Positions 43,911 through 53,006 of a stretch of DNA of 64,000 bases are shown here, in pieces. The position numbers and the translations under genes were made by a program. The stretch's first letter is position 1. Each line of letters begins with the position of its first letter. Source of the DNA: Chloroflexota bacterium (lineage in GTDB: Bacteria > Chloroflexota > UBA11872 > VXNJ01); contig VXNJ01000019.1 of NCBI GenBank assembly GCA_009840625.1, forward strand, positions 1-64,000, read 5' to 3'. The notes under the pieces are model-generated. The model did no database searches, had not been told where the DNA came from, and saw nothing but the letters and a program-made list of their open reading frames with translations.

Positions 43911-44051
43911 TGCCCGCCCCGCTGCTTCGCGCTCTGCGTCGCCGGACCATCGGGCGATCGCCGATTCCGAGGCCCCGCCCGCTTGGGCAGCCCCGCGTCC
44001 GGTTCCGCAGTCTAAATCCGGCCCCGCAATCGGAGCCCGGCCGGTCCCGGG

Positions 44052-44918
44052 CTAGGCGCCGGCGGCTTCCCGCAGCGCGCGAACCTGACGCATGCTGATG
44101 GCGGCGGCGCGGGCCGGGTCGTTACCCAGCACCCGCTCGGAATAGGCCCAGCTTTCGAATTCGACCGAGGCGAACCCGTCGTAATCGCGATCGGCCAGGC
44201 CGCGGAAGAACGCTGTCCAATTGACCCGGCCTTCGCCCAGCAGCGGGAAGATGAACTCTCCCGGTCGCTGCGAGATGCCGACTGCGTCCTTCAGGTGGCA
44301 GTGCAGGATCTTATCGCCCCATTGGTCGATCAGCCAGGCGATGTCGAAATTCCCGCTCAGGATCCCGTGCGAGGGATCGAAATTGACCCCCAGGGCCGCC
44401 GAGGGGATCTGGTCGAGCAGATACCGGTGCGAGTAGAAGTCGTGCGCCAGCATGCCGAAGACGCCTTCAGAGGAGATCGTGGTGCCGGAGTTTTCGGCGA
44501 CGGCGACTATGCGGCGGTGCGCGTCCAGCGCCATCTCCCAGGCCTCGCCTTCGGAAATGTCCGCGGGGATGCGCGGGGCCCGCTCGTCCCACGGCGCCGG
44601 TCCGGTCATGGACCCCACCGTCGGCACGCCCAGTTCGCCGGCCAGCTGCACCACGCCGACCACCCCGTCGATTCGGCGCTCGCGCTCGCGATCGTCCAGG
44701 CACACGAAATCTTCGTGCGCCATGATGCGCGAGACCTCCAGGCCGGCGTCACGGGTCAGTTCCACCGCCCGCCGCGCCTTGTCGGGATCTGCGGCCGAGA
44801 AATGCGCGGTGGTCCACTCGATGCCGTCGTAGCCCAGGTCGCCAAGCGCCTTGACCACCTTGTCGGCCGGCCAGCAGACGAACCCGAGCCCGGCCAGGAA
44901 TGCGATCCGGGTGCTCAT
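44052..44918 (-). CDS. Sugar phosphate isomerase/epimerase-like TIM-barrel protein
   Basis: 288-residue xylose-isomerase-like (AP endonuclease 2 fold) protein with the metal-binding pattern spread over 'YDGIEWTTAHF', 'GTTISSEGVF', 'VNFDPSHGILSG', 'HCHLKDAV' and 'FASVEFESWAY'. The family includes hydroxypyruvate isomerases, tagatose epimerases and inositol enzymes; the exact reaction cannot be read. Its ATG overlaps the upstream epimerase stop by four bases (ATGA), so the two are translationally coupled in a sugar pathway. Confidence 0.86.
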   Translation of the reverse strand: MSTRIAFLAGLGFVCWPADKVVKALGDLGYDGIEWTTAHFSAADPDKARRAVELTRDAGLEVSRIMAHEDFVCLDDRERERRIDGVVGVVQLAGELGVPTVGSMTGPAPWDERAPRIPADISEGEAWEMALDAHRRIVAVAENSGTTISSEGVFGMLAHDFYSHRYLLDQIPSAALGVNFDPSHGILSGNFDIAWLIDQWGDKILHCHLKDAVGISQRPGEFIFPLLGEGRVNWTAFFRGLADRDYDGFASVEFESWAYSERVLGNDPARAAAISMRQVRALREAAGA

Positions 44919-45814
44919 TGGCGCTTGATTCCGAACTGCTCCCGTAGGTCGCCGACGCCGGTCGTCGGCTCGTAGCCGAGCGAGCGCCGGGCCTTGGAAA
45001 TGTCAAACAGCGAAGCCCTGGGGTTTTTTCTATAGAGCCCCGGTTTGCGCACCCGGGGCGGGTCCTGGGGCCAGTGCTTTGCGACCAGGTCCAGCGAATC
45101 CAGGTCGGTGAAGTTGTCGCGCGCGGTCAGATAGAAGCTCTCGAATCGCGGTGGCGGGTCGGGGAATTGGTATTCGCAGGCTAGGCGCGCCGCCTGGGCG
45201 ATGTCGGCATGGGCGATCCAGGCGCCCAGCCAGTCCTTTTCGCCCCCGCCGGAACCGTGTCGAAGAATCCTGAACCAGTCCTCGCGGTTGCGCCGTCCGC
45301 CCCAGGCCCAGGCGTAGCGCAGCGATATGAACTCGATGTCGTAGGCGAACGCGTATTGGCGCCCTAGTATTTCGCCCAGCAGCTTGCTGGACCCGTAGGC
45401 CTCGTGCGGGAGCGAGGGATGGGATTCGTCGATCGGAAAGTAGTCGGGTTTGAAGCGGCGATTGTGGATCCCGAACCCGGAAGCCGACTCCGAGCATCCG
45501 TAGACGACTCGGGCGATCCGGTTGCTGCGGGCAGCTTCCAGGAGGTTGTAGGTGGCCTGCATGTTGACCCGAAAGACCACGTCGCCGGGGTCGGAAAAGG
45601 GGTCGGGAATTGCCGCAAGGTGCACCAGGCAGTCGAATCCTCGCACCAGGCTGGCGGTCATCCGGGCGTTTTCCAGATCGACTTTGAGCAACCCCAGCTC
45701 GGGGTGATCCTCGGACGGTTGCCGGTCCAGGATCGAAACCTCGTGCCGCCCTTTGAGCGCCGAAACCACCGCCGAGCCGATGTCGCCGGACCCGCCGGCC
45801 ACCAGGATCTTCAT
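44915..45814 (-). CDS. NAD-dependent epimerase/dehydratase
   Basis: 299-residue extended SDR. The cofactor loop is GGSGDIG at residues 7-13, the substrate motif HLAAIPDP follows, and the active site has YGCSES plus YGSSK (Tyr/Lys couple). Relatives act on nucleotide sugars or on uronates (uronate dehydrogenase-like). Coupled with the downstream isomerase gene; these two plus the GH51 and DUF1932 genes form a probable carbohydrate block. ATG at 45814. Confidence 0.87.
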   Translation of the reverse strand: MKILVAGGSGDIGSAVVSALKGRHEVSILDRQPSEDHPELGLLKVDLENARMTASLVRGFDCLVHLAAIPDPFSDPGDVVFRVNMQATYNLLEAARSNRIARVVYGCSESASGFGIHNRRFKPDYFPIDESHPSLPHEAYGSSKLLGEILGRQYAFAYDIEFISLRYAWAWGGRRNREDWFRILRHGSGGGEKDWLGAWIAHADIAQAARLACEYQFPDPPPRFESFYLTARDNFTDLDSLDLVAKHWPQDPPRVRKPGLYRKNPRASLFDISKARRSLGYEPTTGVGDLREQFGIKRQ

Positions 45815-45912
45815 GCGGTCCGGCCGTTCCGGCCCGCGGCATGGAGGCTGGCGGCCAACCCTGATCCTGCCGGTTTCATCAACTCCTCCGACCCGGTTCG
45901 AGCCGGTATGGT

Positions 45913-46305
45913 TCAGGCGAGTTCGTACTCAAACACATAGGTGTGCCCCGCCTCTTCGCTGTTTAGCTCCAGCGTTCCCGCAATGCCCGCCAGTTCGCCG
46001 GTTCCGGAGTCAGGCACGACGGTAACCGTCAGGCTGGCCTCCCCCCGGTCCATCGTCCCGCTGTGTTGGAGGGCCAGTGAACCACTCTTCCCGTTAACTG
46101 TGCCGGAAAAGTGTTCGATCGCGACGTATCCGGCCGAACCGGGTGTGGTCGTGTAGGCGGCCAGCATGTGCGCCCGGGCGCTGCCGACCATATCGCCCGA
46201 ATACTGCTTTTCGACCCGGTTCAGGTTCAGTTTCACTCCGCCGTCTTCCAGGTACGGCGGCTCCGGCTCGATGTTCACTTCGAACGACCCGCGGGCGGAC
46301 GGCAT
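45913..46305 (-). CDS. DUF3224-like beta-barrel protein
   Basis: 130-residue protein. The segments 'EHFSGTVNGKSGSLALQHSGTM', 'LTVTVVPDSGTGELAGIAGTLEL' and the closing 'GHTYVFEYEL' match the DUF3224 family (small all-beta, allene-oxide-cyclase-like appearance) of unknown function. The ATG overlaps the upstream dehydrogenase stop as TGATG, indicating coupling. No signal peptide. Confidence 0.82.
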   Translation of the reverse strand: MPSARGSFEVNIEPEPPYLEDGGVKLNLNRVEKQYSGDMVGSARAHMLAAYTTTPGSAGYVAIEHFSGTVNGKSGSLALQHSGTMDRGEASLTVTVVPDSGTGELAGIAGTLELNSEEAGHTYVFEYELA

Positions 46306-47192
46306 CAGGTCGCTTCCCGGGGCGAACCCGTCATTTTCGGCGCGCCGGAATTGATCGCCGCCAGGACCTCGGCCAGGGGCGGTGGTTCGGGAACGTCCTT
46401 GAACTCGGCAAGGCGCCTGAAGATTTCGGCTGCCGCGCGGTGAAACCCGTCCGGCAGGTCGGCCCCGGCGAAGGTGTCGGCTATTTCCTCCATCTCGCCG
46501 GCCCAGCGCCAGGCCTTGGCCGAGCCGCTGACCGCGCGGCGGCGGCCGCGCGCGGCAAGGTCGGGTTGCGAGAGCGCCCATTCCTCGGCCAGCGGTTCGC
46601 CCACGCCTTCGGCCTCGGCCAGCGCCAGTATCCCGGCCAGCAGCGCGGCCGACCCCTTCGTAAACGCCGCGTAGGCCATCTTCAATGCCGAGGCCGCGCC
46701 TTCGCCGCCGGCGATCGGGACGGCCCCAAGGACGCTGCCGTCAAATAGCGCGGCCACGCTGGGGGCCCGGTCCCCGGAGAGATAGAGGCGGGTGGTGCCG
46801 GGCTCGCTCGGCGGGAGCCCGATGATCCCGCCGTCGACGAAACCGGCCGCCCCGCCGGCCAGGGCCGCCGCCGCGACCGCCCGGGCGGTCGCGGGAGAGA
46901 CCGCGTTGGCGTCCACGTATGTGCCCCCGAATCCCGCCGCCGCCGCCTGCTCGGCCACCTCGAGAGCGAAGTCGGGAGGGCAGACGCTCAGCAGAACGTC
47001 GCATTGCCGGGCTACCGATCCGGGCGTGCCGGCGTCATCCAGGCCGGCTTCGGCGGCGCGCTGGCGGGTGGCCCGGCTGCGACCCTGCGAGGCCCACAGA
47101 ACCCGGTGGCCGTTGCCGGCGAGGGCGGCGCCCACCTTGGAGCCCATCGCGCCCGGGTGAAGCAGGCCGACTGTACTGCTTGCCAGGTTCAC
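46305..47192 (-). CDS. 6-phosphogluconate-dehydrogenase-like protein (DUF1932)
   Basis: 295-residue beta-hydroxyacid dehydrogenase-like protein. The Rossmann loop is GLLHPGAMGSKV (residues 9-20), 'DVLLSVCPPDFALEVAEQ' follows, the 'DGGIIGLPPSEPGTTRLYLSG' strand, and a C-terminal helical DUF1932 domain with conserved 'KMAYAAFTKGSAAL' (Lys). Such enzymes oxidise a beta-hydroxyacid with NAD(P)+. GTG at 47192 has AGGGG upstream. It lies 30 bases after the GH51 gene and is coupled to the DUF3224 gene. Confidence 0.84.
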   Translation of the reverse strand: MNLASSTVGLLHPGAMGSKVGAALAGNGHRVLWASQGRSRATRQRAAEAGLDDAGTPGSVARQCDVLLSVCPPDFALEVAEQAAAAGFGGTYVDANAVSPATARAVAAAALAGGAAGFVDGGIIGLPPSEPGTTRLYLSGDRAPSVAALFDGSVLGAVPIAGGEGAASALKMAYAAFTKGSAALLAGILALAEAEGVGEPLAEEWALSQPDLAARGRRRAVSGSAKAWRWAGEMEEIADTFAGADLPDGFHRAAAEIFRRLAEFKDVPEPPPLAEVLAAINSGAPKMTGSPREAT

Positions 47193-47222
47193 GGGTTCAG
47201 ACCCCTGCCGGCAGGTATCGGA

Positions 47223-48713
47223 TCAGGCGAGCAGTTCAAGGTCTGCCTGGACAGTTGAGTGGGCCGGAATCTCCAGCACCAGGCATCCGTCCTCGGTCCT
47301 GACCGGATGATCGGAGGCATGCACCCGGTCCGGATCGCGCGCGATGTTGTGGGATTGCGGGCTGGCGCCGGTTAGCACCCGGGCACCCGCCGAGGCAATC
47401 TGGGCCTCGACGACACGGGCGCGGACAGATAGCGGCTCGGTCAGGTGCAGATTCGTCAGGCAGACCGCCGCGCTTGAGGTGTCGGGGGCGACCGATGCCG
47501 AAACGGATAGCTGCTGGACCGGCCGGCCGGCGTCGCCCCGCTCGGCCAACAGCGGGGCGTCGGCGATCCCCACCGGAACCGCGTCATTGCCCACGTGGGC
47601 CCGGTAGAACTCGAAGATGTCGAGGTTCGGCGTGGTCCAGTTGTCGGGACCGTCGACCTTGACCAGGCACTGCAGGACGTTGACCGTCTGGGCCACGTTG
47701 CTCATGACCACGCGGTGCGACCAGTTGGTGAAGTAGTCCAAGATCACCGCCCCGCAGATTGCTTCGCGAACGGTGTTTACCTGCTCTATGCCCGAATCCA
47801 GGTTGGCCGCCGAACGACACCAAACGCCCCATTCGTCGAACACGATGCCGACCGGACTCTGCGGCAGTTCGTGGTGCGAGAGGATTCCGTCGGCGCGGAT
47901 GATGTCGTCCTCGACGACCTGCAGTTCGCTCATCAGGGCGTAGTAGTCGGCGTCGGAGAACCCGATGTCCGGGCCGCCGTTGAAGAGGTAGCGGTGCAGG
48001 GAGAGGTTGTGCAGGGTCGGCAGGGCCCGCTCCAGCTGCATGGCTTCCATGAATTCGCGGTTCCAGTCCGGAGTGTGCCCGACGCCAACCAGCTGAACGC
48101 CCAGGTCCATCCGGTCCAGGTAGTTGGCGTAGCGCCGGTAGGCGGCGGCGTATTCGGCGGCGGTCATGTTGCCGCCGCAGCCCCAGTTCTCGTTGCCGAC
48201 CCCCCACCACTTCACGCCGAACGGGGCGGGGTGGCCGTTGCCGGCGCGCTCGTGCGCCCAAGAGTTCTCGCCTTCGGCGGCGTTGCAGTACTCGAGCCAG
48301 CTCATCATCTCGGCCTCGCTGCCCGAACCCAGGTTGCCGCAGATGTAGGTGTCGGCGCCCAGCTCGGCAGCAAATCGAACGAACTCGTGGGTGCCGAACT
48401 GGTTTGTCTCGGGACCGCCCCACCAGATGTTGCGGGTCACCGGTCGGCCGCCTGGGTCGCCCACGCCGTCGCGCCAGTGGTAGTGATCGGCGAAGCACCC
48501 GCCCGGCCAGCGGTAGACGGTCCCTTCGCTCACGCTCCGGAGGCGGTCAAGGGTGTACTTGCGCAGGCCGTTTAGGTTTTCGATCGCCGAGTCCGGACCC
48601 ACCCACATTCCCGGATAGGTGCAGTTGCCCAGGTGCTCGACGAAGTGGGAGTAGAGCCTCGCCCTGATCCGGGCAATCGGGGCCAGCCGCTTGATCAGGA
48701 GGTTGGTTTGCAC
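47223..48713 (-). CDS. Alpha-L-arabinofuranosidase, GH51 family
   Basis: 496-residue glycoside hydrolase. The barrel has 'RWPGGCFADHYHWRDGVG', the acid/base glutamate in GVGNENWGCGG and the nucleophile glutamate in VFDEWGVW, both typical of GH51; a C-terminal jelly-roll-like beta domain follows. It should release terminal arabinofuranose from oligosaccharides. There is no signal peptide, so it acts inside the cell on imported oligomers. GTG at 48713 follows AAGG by 8 bases. First gene of a probable five-gene carbohydrate operon running down to 44052. Confidence 0.93.
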   Translation of the reverse strand: MQTNLLIKRLAPIARIRARLYSHFVEHLGNCTYPGMWVGPDSAIENLNGLRKYTLDRLRSVSEGTVYRWPGGCFADHYHWRDGVGDPGGRPVTRNIWWGGPETNQFGTHEFVRFAAELGADTYICGNLGSGSEAEMMSWLEYCNAAEGENSWAHERAGNGHPAPFGVKWWGVGNENWGCGGNMTAAEYAAAYRRYANYLDRMDLGVQLVGVGHTPDWNREFMEAMQLERALPTLHNLSLHRYLFNGGPDIGFSDADYYALMSELQVVEDDIIRADGILSHHELPQSPVGIVFDEWGVWCRSAANLDSGIEQVNTVREAICGAVILDYFTNWSHRVVMSNVAQTVNVLQCLVKVDGPDNWTTPNLDIFEFYRAHVGNDAVPVGIADAPLLAERGDAGRPVQQLSVSASVAPDTSSAAVCLTNLHLTEPLSVRARVVEAQIASAGARVLTGASPQSHNIARDPDRVHASDHPVRTEDGCLVLEIPAHSTVQADLELLA

Positions 48714-48918
48714 GGGCGATGCCTTGGCGAATTGGGCCGCTGCGCGGGTGCGCGCTCCTCACATATTGCCAATTGCGTGGCCCGATCAGGGGCATATTCG
48801 AATTCGCAACCGGGGCTGGCGGCCGTGGCGGGTCGGCAAACTGCGAAAATCGCCCGAACGCTCCCGGATTGGCCCGCATTGCAAAGCTCCGCCAACCCGC
48901 GCTTGCTGCGAGCCGCGG

Positions 48919-49839
48919 GTGCCAGGTAACGATCTGACGATTAAGGCCCGCGGCCTGCACAAGCGCTATGGCAAGGTGCACGCCCTGGCCGGCATGGACC
49001 TGGACGTCCCCACCGGCAGCGTCTACGGGCTGCTCGGTCCCAACGGGGCCGGCAAGACCACCTTCCTGGGGATCCTGCTGGGCCTGATCAAACCCAATTC
49101 GGGTTCGCTCGAACTTTTCGGCCAACCGGCCTCCCGGGATCGCCCGCAGGCGTTGCGGCGGGTCGGCGCGGTCATTGAAACGCCGCTGTTCTACCCTTAT
49201 CTCTCGGGTCGGCGGAACCTGGAGGTGATGGGAAGGTACTGGGGGTCGATCGAACCGGCGCGAATCGACGAGGTGCTGGAAACGGTCGGTCTGACCGACC
49301 GCGCCGACTCCAAATTCAAGACCTATTCGAGCGGCATGCGCCAGCGCCTGGGGCTGGCCAACGCGCTGCTGGTGGATCCGGATCTGCTGGTGCTGGACGA
49401 GCCGACCGCCGGCCTGGACCCGGCCGGGGCCTATGAATTCAGGAATCTGATCCGCAGCGTCGCACAGCGCGCCGACGCCACGGTGGTGCTCTCTTCGCAC
49501 CTGTTGGCCGAGGTCGAGCAGGTGTGCGACCGGGTGGGGATCCTGGTAGCCGGCAACACGGTCGTCCAGGGCGACGTTGCAACGCTGCTAGCCGGAGGGC
49601 GCGGTGTGCGCTACCGTGTCGGCGACTCCGGGCGGGCACTGGATCTGCTGTCGGGTTCCGACTACGCCGCGACTGCCACCGGCGACGGCGAACTGGTCGT
49701 CCAGATCGAACCCGAGGACGCCGGCAAGGTAAACCAGTTGCTCGTGCAAGGCGGGATCGAGGTCACCGCCATTGCGACGGTGAGCATCGACCTGGAAACG
49801 TTTTTCCTGGACAAGGTCAGGGCCGGGGAAGCGTCATGA
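48919..49839 (+). CDS. ABC-2 exporter ATP-binding protein
   Basis: About 306-residue ABC ATPase: Walker A GPNGAGKT, signature YSSGMRQRL, Walker B LLVLDEPTAGLD and H-loop SSHLLAEV. The C-terminal ~90 residues are a variable accessory domain. The GTG at 48919 gives the normal N-terminus before 'TIKARGLHKRYG'; the frame is open upstream without homology and no strong ribosome binding site is seen. Its stop overlaps the permease start (ATGA). Family substrates include antibiotics, lipids and peptides. Confidence 0.88.
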   Translation: MPGNDLTIKARGLHKRYGKVHALAGMDLDVPTGSVYGLLGPNGAGKTTFLGILLGLIKPNSGSLELFGQPASRDRPQALRRVGAVIETPLFYPYLSGRRNLEVMGRYWGSIEPARIDEVLETVGLTDRADSKFKTYSSGMRQRLGLANALLVDPDLLVLDEPTAGLDPAGAYEFRNLIRSVAQRADATVVLSSHLLAEVEQVCDRVGILVAGNTVVQGDVATLLAGGRGVRYRVGDSGRALDLLSGSDYAATATGDGELVVQIEPEDAGKVNQLLVQGGIEVTAIATVSIDLETFFLDKVRAGEAS

Positions 49840-50702
49840 AACAGCTGGTGGCGGCCGAATTCCAAAAGATTCTGGGCCGGCGGATGACCTGGATCCTGCT
49901 TATCCTGCTGCAGCTGGTCGGGCCGGTCACGATCCTGCTTTTCAAGCTGATTTCACAGGTCCAGCTCGACGACGTCGGGCTGACCGAGGCGCTCGGTTCG
50001 CTGATCGGATTCCCCAACGGCTATCTTGCGGTGTTGGCGCTGAACGTCGAATTCGGGTCGCTGTTGGTGATCGTCTTCGCCGCATTCTTTGTCGGATCGG
50101 AGTTCGGTTGGGGTACGATCCGCCAGCTATTTGCGCGCGGACCCCAGCGGCACGAGGTGATCCTGGCCAAGCTGCTGGCGCTGATCGGCTCGGTGGCGGC
50201 GGCCGTCACCTTGACGATGCTGATTTCGGGCGTGGTGATGTGGGTGGCCGACCTTGCATTTGGCACCATCGCGGTCGCCCCGCCCAACAACTTCGGCCTG
50301 GACCTGCTGGACCGGTACCTGGGGACGATTGGCTTGCTGCTCTTTTACGGAACGGTGGCCTTCGCCGTGGCGATATTGACCCGGTCGGCGGCCGCCGGCA
50401 TGGCGATCCCGCTGGTTTTTGGCTTTTTTACCCCGTTCATCACCGAAATAGCGTCCGCGGTTGGCGACGGGTTCTGGGACGAGCTGCCCAATTACCTGCC
50501 GCACCGCCTCGAGCCCACCGCCTATGGCCAGGAAACTCTGATGGCGGTTTTTTCGGGGCTGTCCGCCGAAGGAGATTTTTCGGTCCAGTACGAGGGGCCC
50601 ACCCGGGCCGAGTCGATCGGGTTGCTCTCTCTCTACGCGCTGGTGCTGCTGGGGCTCGGTTTCCTGGCCACCGCGCGGCGCGATTTTCCGCAGTCGGGTT
50701 AA
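49836..50702 (+). CDS. ABC-2 type permease
   Basis: 288-residue permease with six hydrophobic segments ('ILLILLQLVGPVTILLFKL', 'SLLVIVFAAFFVGSEFGWGTIRQLFARG', 'IGLLLFYGTVAFAVAIL'). The EFGWGTIRQ motif is common in ABC-2/NatB-BcrB-like permeases. The ATG at 49836 follows GGGGAA and overlaps the ATPase stop, so the two genes are coupled. Substrate unknown. Confidence 0.86.
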   Translation: MKQLVAAEFQKILGRRMTWILLILLQLVGPVTILLFKLISQVQLDDVGLTEALGSLIGFPNGYLAVLALNVEFGSLLVIVFAAFFVGSEFGWGTIRQLFARGPQRHEVILAKLLALIGSVAAAVTLTMLISGVVMWVADLAFGTIAVAPPNNFGLDLLDRYLGTIGLLLFYGTVAFAVAILTRSAAAGMAIPLVFGFFTPFITEIASAVGDGFWDELPNYLPHRLEPTAYGQETLMAVFSGLSAEGDFSVQYEGPTRAESIGLLSLYALVLLGLGFLATARRDFPQSG

Positions 50703-50721
50703 ACGCCGCCGCCGGACCGCC

Positions 50722-51189
50722 TCAGAGCCCCTCGGTGTCGGCGTTAACGGCCTCGAGCAATTGCCGGTACTGGTCTTCGTTGCGGGGGTCGAGCTTGTGG
50801 ATCGCAAATTCGATCCTGCGTCCCGGTCCGATCACGTAGACGTCGCGTTCGGCCTTTCCGGAATCGCGCAGACAGTCGAGGGCTTGCGCGGCGGTCTGAT
50901 CATCGGCCAGTAGTTCGAACGGCAGGCCCAGAGTCTTCTTGAACCGCTGCTGGGTCTGCAGGTTGTCGACCGAAACCCCAAGGATGCTGACCCCCGCGCC
51001 GGCAAAACGCGGATGCAGGAACCGCAGCACCTCCATCTCGTGGGTGCAACCGCTGGTAAACGACTTGGGGTAGAAGGCCAGCAGCACGCGGCCGGCGGTC
51101 ACCCCGTCAGCCAGCGAAAAATCGCCTCCACCGGTTGATGGGACCTGAAAATCGGGTGCGGTATCGCCAACGTCCAATCGCAAATCCAA
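50722..51189 (-). CDS. Peroxiredoxin (BCP/AhpC-TSA family)
   Basis: 155-residue thioredoxin-fold peroxidase with the P-x-x-x-T-x-x-C motif P41-K-S-F-T45-S-G-C48 (peroxidatic Cys48), 'GDTAPDFQVPSTGG' at the N-terminus and the 'FELLADD' strand. A further cysteine (near 105) could be a resolving residue. It reduces hydroperoxides using thioredoxin or a similar donor. TTG at 51189; ribosome binding site weak. Convergent with the ABC-2 permease gene. Confidence 0.9.
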   Translation of the reverse strand: MDLRLDVGDTAPDFQVPSTGGGDFSLADGVTAGRVLLAFYPKSFTSGCTHEMEVLRFLHPRFAGAGVSILGVSVDNLQTQQRFKKTLGLPFELLADDQTAAQALDCLRDSGKAERDVYVIGPGRRIEFAIHKLDPRNEDQYRQLLEAVNADTEGL

Positions 51190-51285
51190 TCATTGAGCGG
51201 TTGTTGATCGGTCAAGACTTATTTTCGGGCCGCATCCCAGCCCGAGGTGCGATGATGGCGAGATGGAAAGGGCGGGGATGAGACG

Positions 51286-52254
51286 ATGCGCTACTTGCCG
51301 GTTGCCGGGATCGAGCGACCGATGGCCCGGGCGGTGCTGGGCACCGAGGATTACTACCTGGCCGAATACGACGCCCGCGCCGAGATCCTGGACGCCTACC
51401 TGGCCGGCGGCGGGAACGTTTTGGACACTGCCCGCACGTACGGGATCGGGGCCCCAGTCGGCCCGCACGCGCACGGCGAATCCGAGCTGCTCCTGGGCCG
51501 TTGGATCAAGGAGCGCGGTGTCCGCGACCAGGTCGTAATCGTTACCAAGGGCGCGCACCGCCTGCCGAAAGGGCGCGGGCTCGCGCGCATGACCAAGGCC
51601 TACGTCGATTACGACATCCGCACCAGTCTCGAGCGTCTGGACACCGACCGGGTCGAGGTCTGGATGTTCCATCGCGACAACCCCAACGTCGATGTGGCCC
51701 CGATAGTCAATTGGGTCAACGCGAACATCGATGCCGGCTTGATCGGGGCCGTCGGGGCGTCCAACTGGAGCATCGAACGGCTGGAAGCGGCCAACCGCTA
51801 CGCGGCGGCGAACGGGTTGCAGGGGTTCTCGCTGCTTTCCAACCAATTCGGGCTGGCCACCCCATGCCGGCCGCGCTGGCCGGGAACCAGGAGCGTGGCG
51901 CCCGAAGAAAGGGCCCGGCTGGCCGCCCTGGGAGTGGCCAACCAGGCCTGGTCGGCCCAGTGCAGCGGCTTCTTCGCCATTGCCCAGGGAAAGCCTGAGC
52001 ACCCCGATCCGGAATTTCGGCGCGCGTTCCATACACCCGAGAACTTCGCCCGGCGCGAACGCGCCCGCAGCCTGGCCGGCGAGCTGGGATTGGCGCCCAC
52101 CCAGGTGGCGCTGGCCTACACGCTCAATCAGGACTTTTTGTCGCTCGGAGTCTTCTGGCCGGCCGATCTGGGTGAATTGGATCAGTGCCTGGTTGCGGCT
52201 GACCTGGTGCTCTCACCCGCGCAACTCAGATTCCTTGAACAAGGGGAGCGCTGA
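51286..52254 (+). CDS. Aldo/keto reductase, paralogue 1
   Basis: 322-residue AKR barrel with tetrad Asp47, Tyr52, Lys88 (VTKGAH) and His129 (WMFHRDNPNV). It is clearly paralogous to the gene at 53745: both begin MR-x-x-x-(V/I)AGI-(E/N)-RP and share 'MFHRDNPNV', 'GASNW' and 'FSLLSN'. Enzymes of this group reduce or oxidise sugars and other small carbonyl compounds. GGGATGAG precedes the ATG. The histidine-phosphatase gene follows 39 bases after its stop. Confidence 0.9.
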   Translation: MRYLPVAGIERPMARAVLGTEDYYLAEYDARAEILDAYLAGGGNVLDTARTYGIGAPVGPHAHGESELLLGRWIKERGVRDQVVIVTKGAHRLPKGRGLARMTKAYVDYDIRTSLERLDTDRVEVWMFHRDNPNVDVAPIVNWVNANIDAGLIGAVGASNWSIERLEAANRYAAANGLQGFSLLSNQFGLATPCRPRWPGTRSVAPEERARLAALGVANQAWSAQCSGFFAIAQGKPEHPDPEFRRAFHTPENFARRERARSLAGELGLAPTQVALAYTLNQDFLSLGVFWPADLGELDQCLVAADLVLSPAQLRFLEQGER

Positions 52255-52293
52255 CCGGGTGGAGCCGCCGACCGGGATCCACGAAAGCGGCTG

Positions 52294-52830
52294 ATGCGGA
52301 CCCTAGTCGTGCGTCGACATACGATGCGGCGCAAGCCCGGCCAGCATCTTTCGCAGCCGGGGATCGAACTGGCGCGCCTGGTGGGAGACCGATCGGGCCC
52401 CTACCAATGGGTTGCTGCCAGCCCACTTCCGCGGGCGGTCGAAACGGCGGTCGCGATGGGATTCGAGGTCAATCAGACCGTGGAGGATCTGGCCCGGATG
52501 CCGTCGGGGGCACTTGACGGCTGGCCGCTTCCCTTCGCGGCCGTATCCAAGCTGGTAAGCGCGGGCGGCGCAGCGGCCGAATTTGCCGACCGGACGCTGG
52601 CCGTCTGGCGCGAAATCGTCGAAAAGATCCCGGAGTCGGGGAAGGCGTTGATCGTTACCCACGGGGGGATCGTCGAATTGGGTGCGGTGGCTGCCGTTCC
52701 AGGCGGGCCGCACCGGGCCTGGGGTGGGCCCATCGGCTACCTGGAGGGCGTGCGGCTCACCTTTGCGGGCGACACGTGCCGTTGCCGGGTGCTGCGCTTG
52801 CCGGAGGATCAGCGCCAGATCAGTAACTAG
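52294..52830 (+). CDS. Histidine phosphatase superfamily protein
   Basis: 178-residue phosphoglycerate-mutase-like phosphatase. The N-terminal R-H motif is VVRRHTMR (RHT in place of the usual RHG), the phosphate arginine is in ASPLPRAVETA, and the second histidine is in VTHGGIVEL. The active-site histidine and key arginine are kept, so activity is plausible on a small phosphate ester. Downstream of and co-directional with the first AKR paralogue. Confidence 0.8.
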   Translation: MRTLVVRRHTMRRKPGQHLSQPGIELARLVGDRSGPYQWVAASPLPRAVETAVAMGFEVNQTVEDLARMPSGALDGWPLPFAAVSKLVSAGGAAAEFADRTLAVWREIVEKIPESGKALIVTHGGIVELGAVAAVPGGPHRAWGGPIGYLEGVRLTFAGDTCRCRVLRLPEDQRQISN

Positions 52831-53006
52831 CCAGAATCCGCCCCGCCGGGAAGCTCCGGCAGGGGCAAGCATGGCAGGTTGGCAGCAATCTTCGCCCGCC
52901 CGGCAATGCGCCACTTTCAGCGGCCCGGCGTGATCGGGGATCGGCGAACCGGTTTGACCCGGCGCACGGCTTCTAGACTTTCCGCAACCGACCAGCAGAT
53001 TGCGCG

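Noticed and set aside
51210-51245. TTGACC on the minus strand and a TCGGGC/GCCCGA hairpin as promoter or terminator for the peroxiredoxin gene
   Set aside because: No acceptable -10 element at the right spacing, and the hairpin lies upstream of the gene without a T-tract; not supported enough to list.
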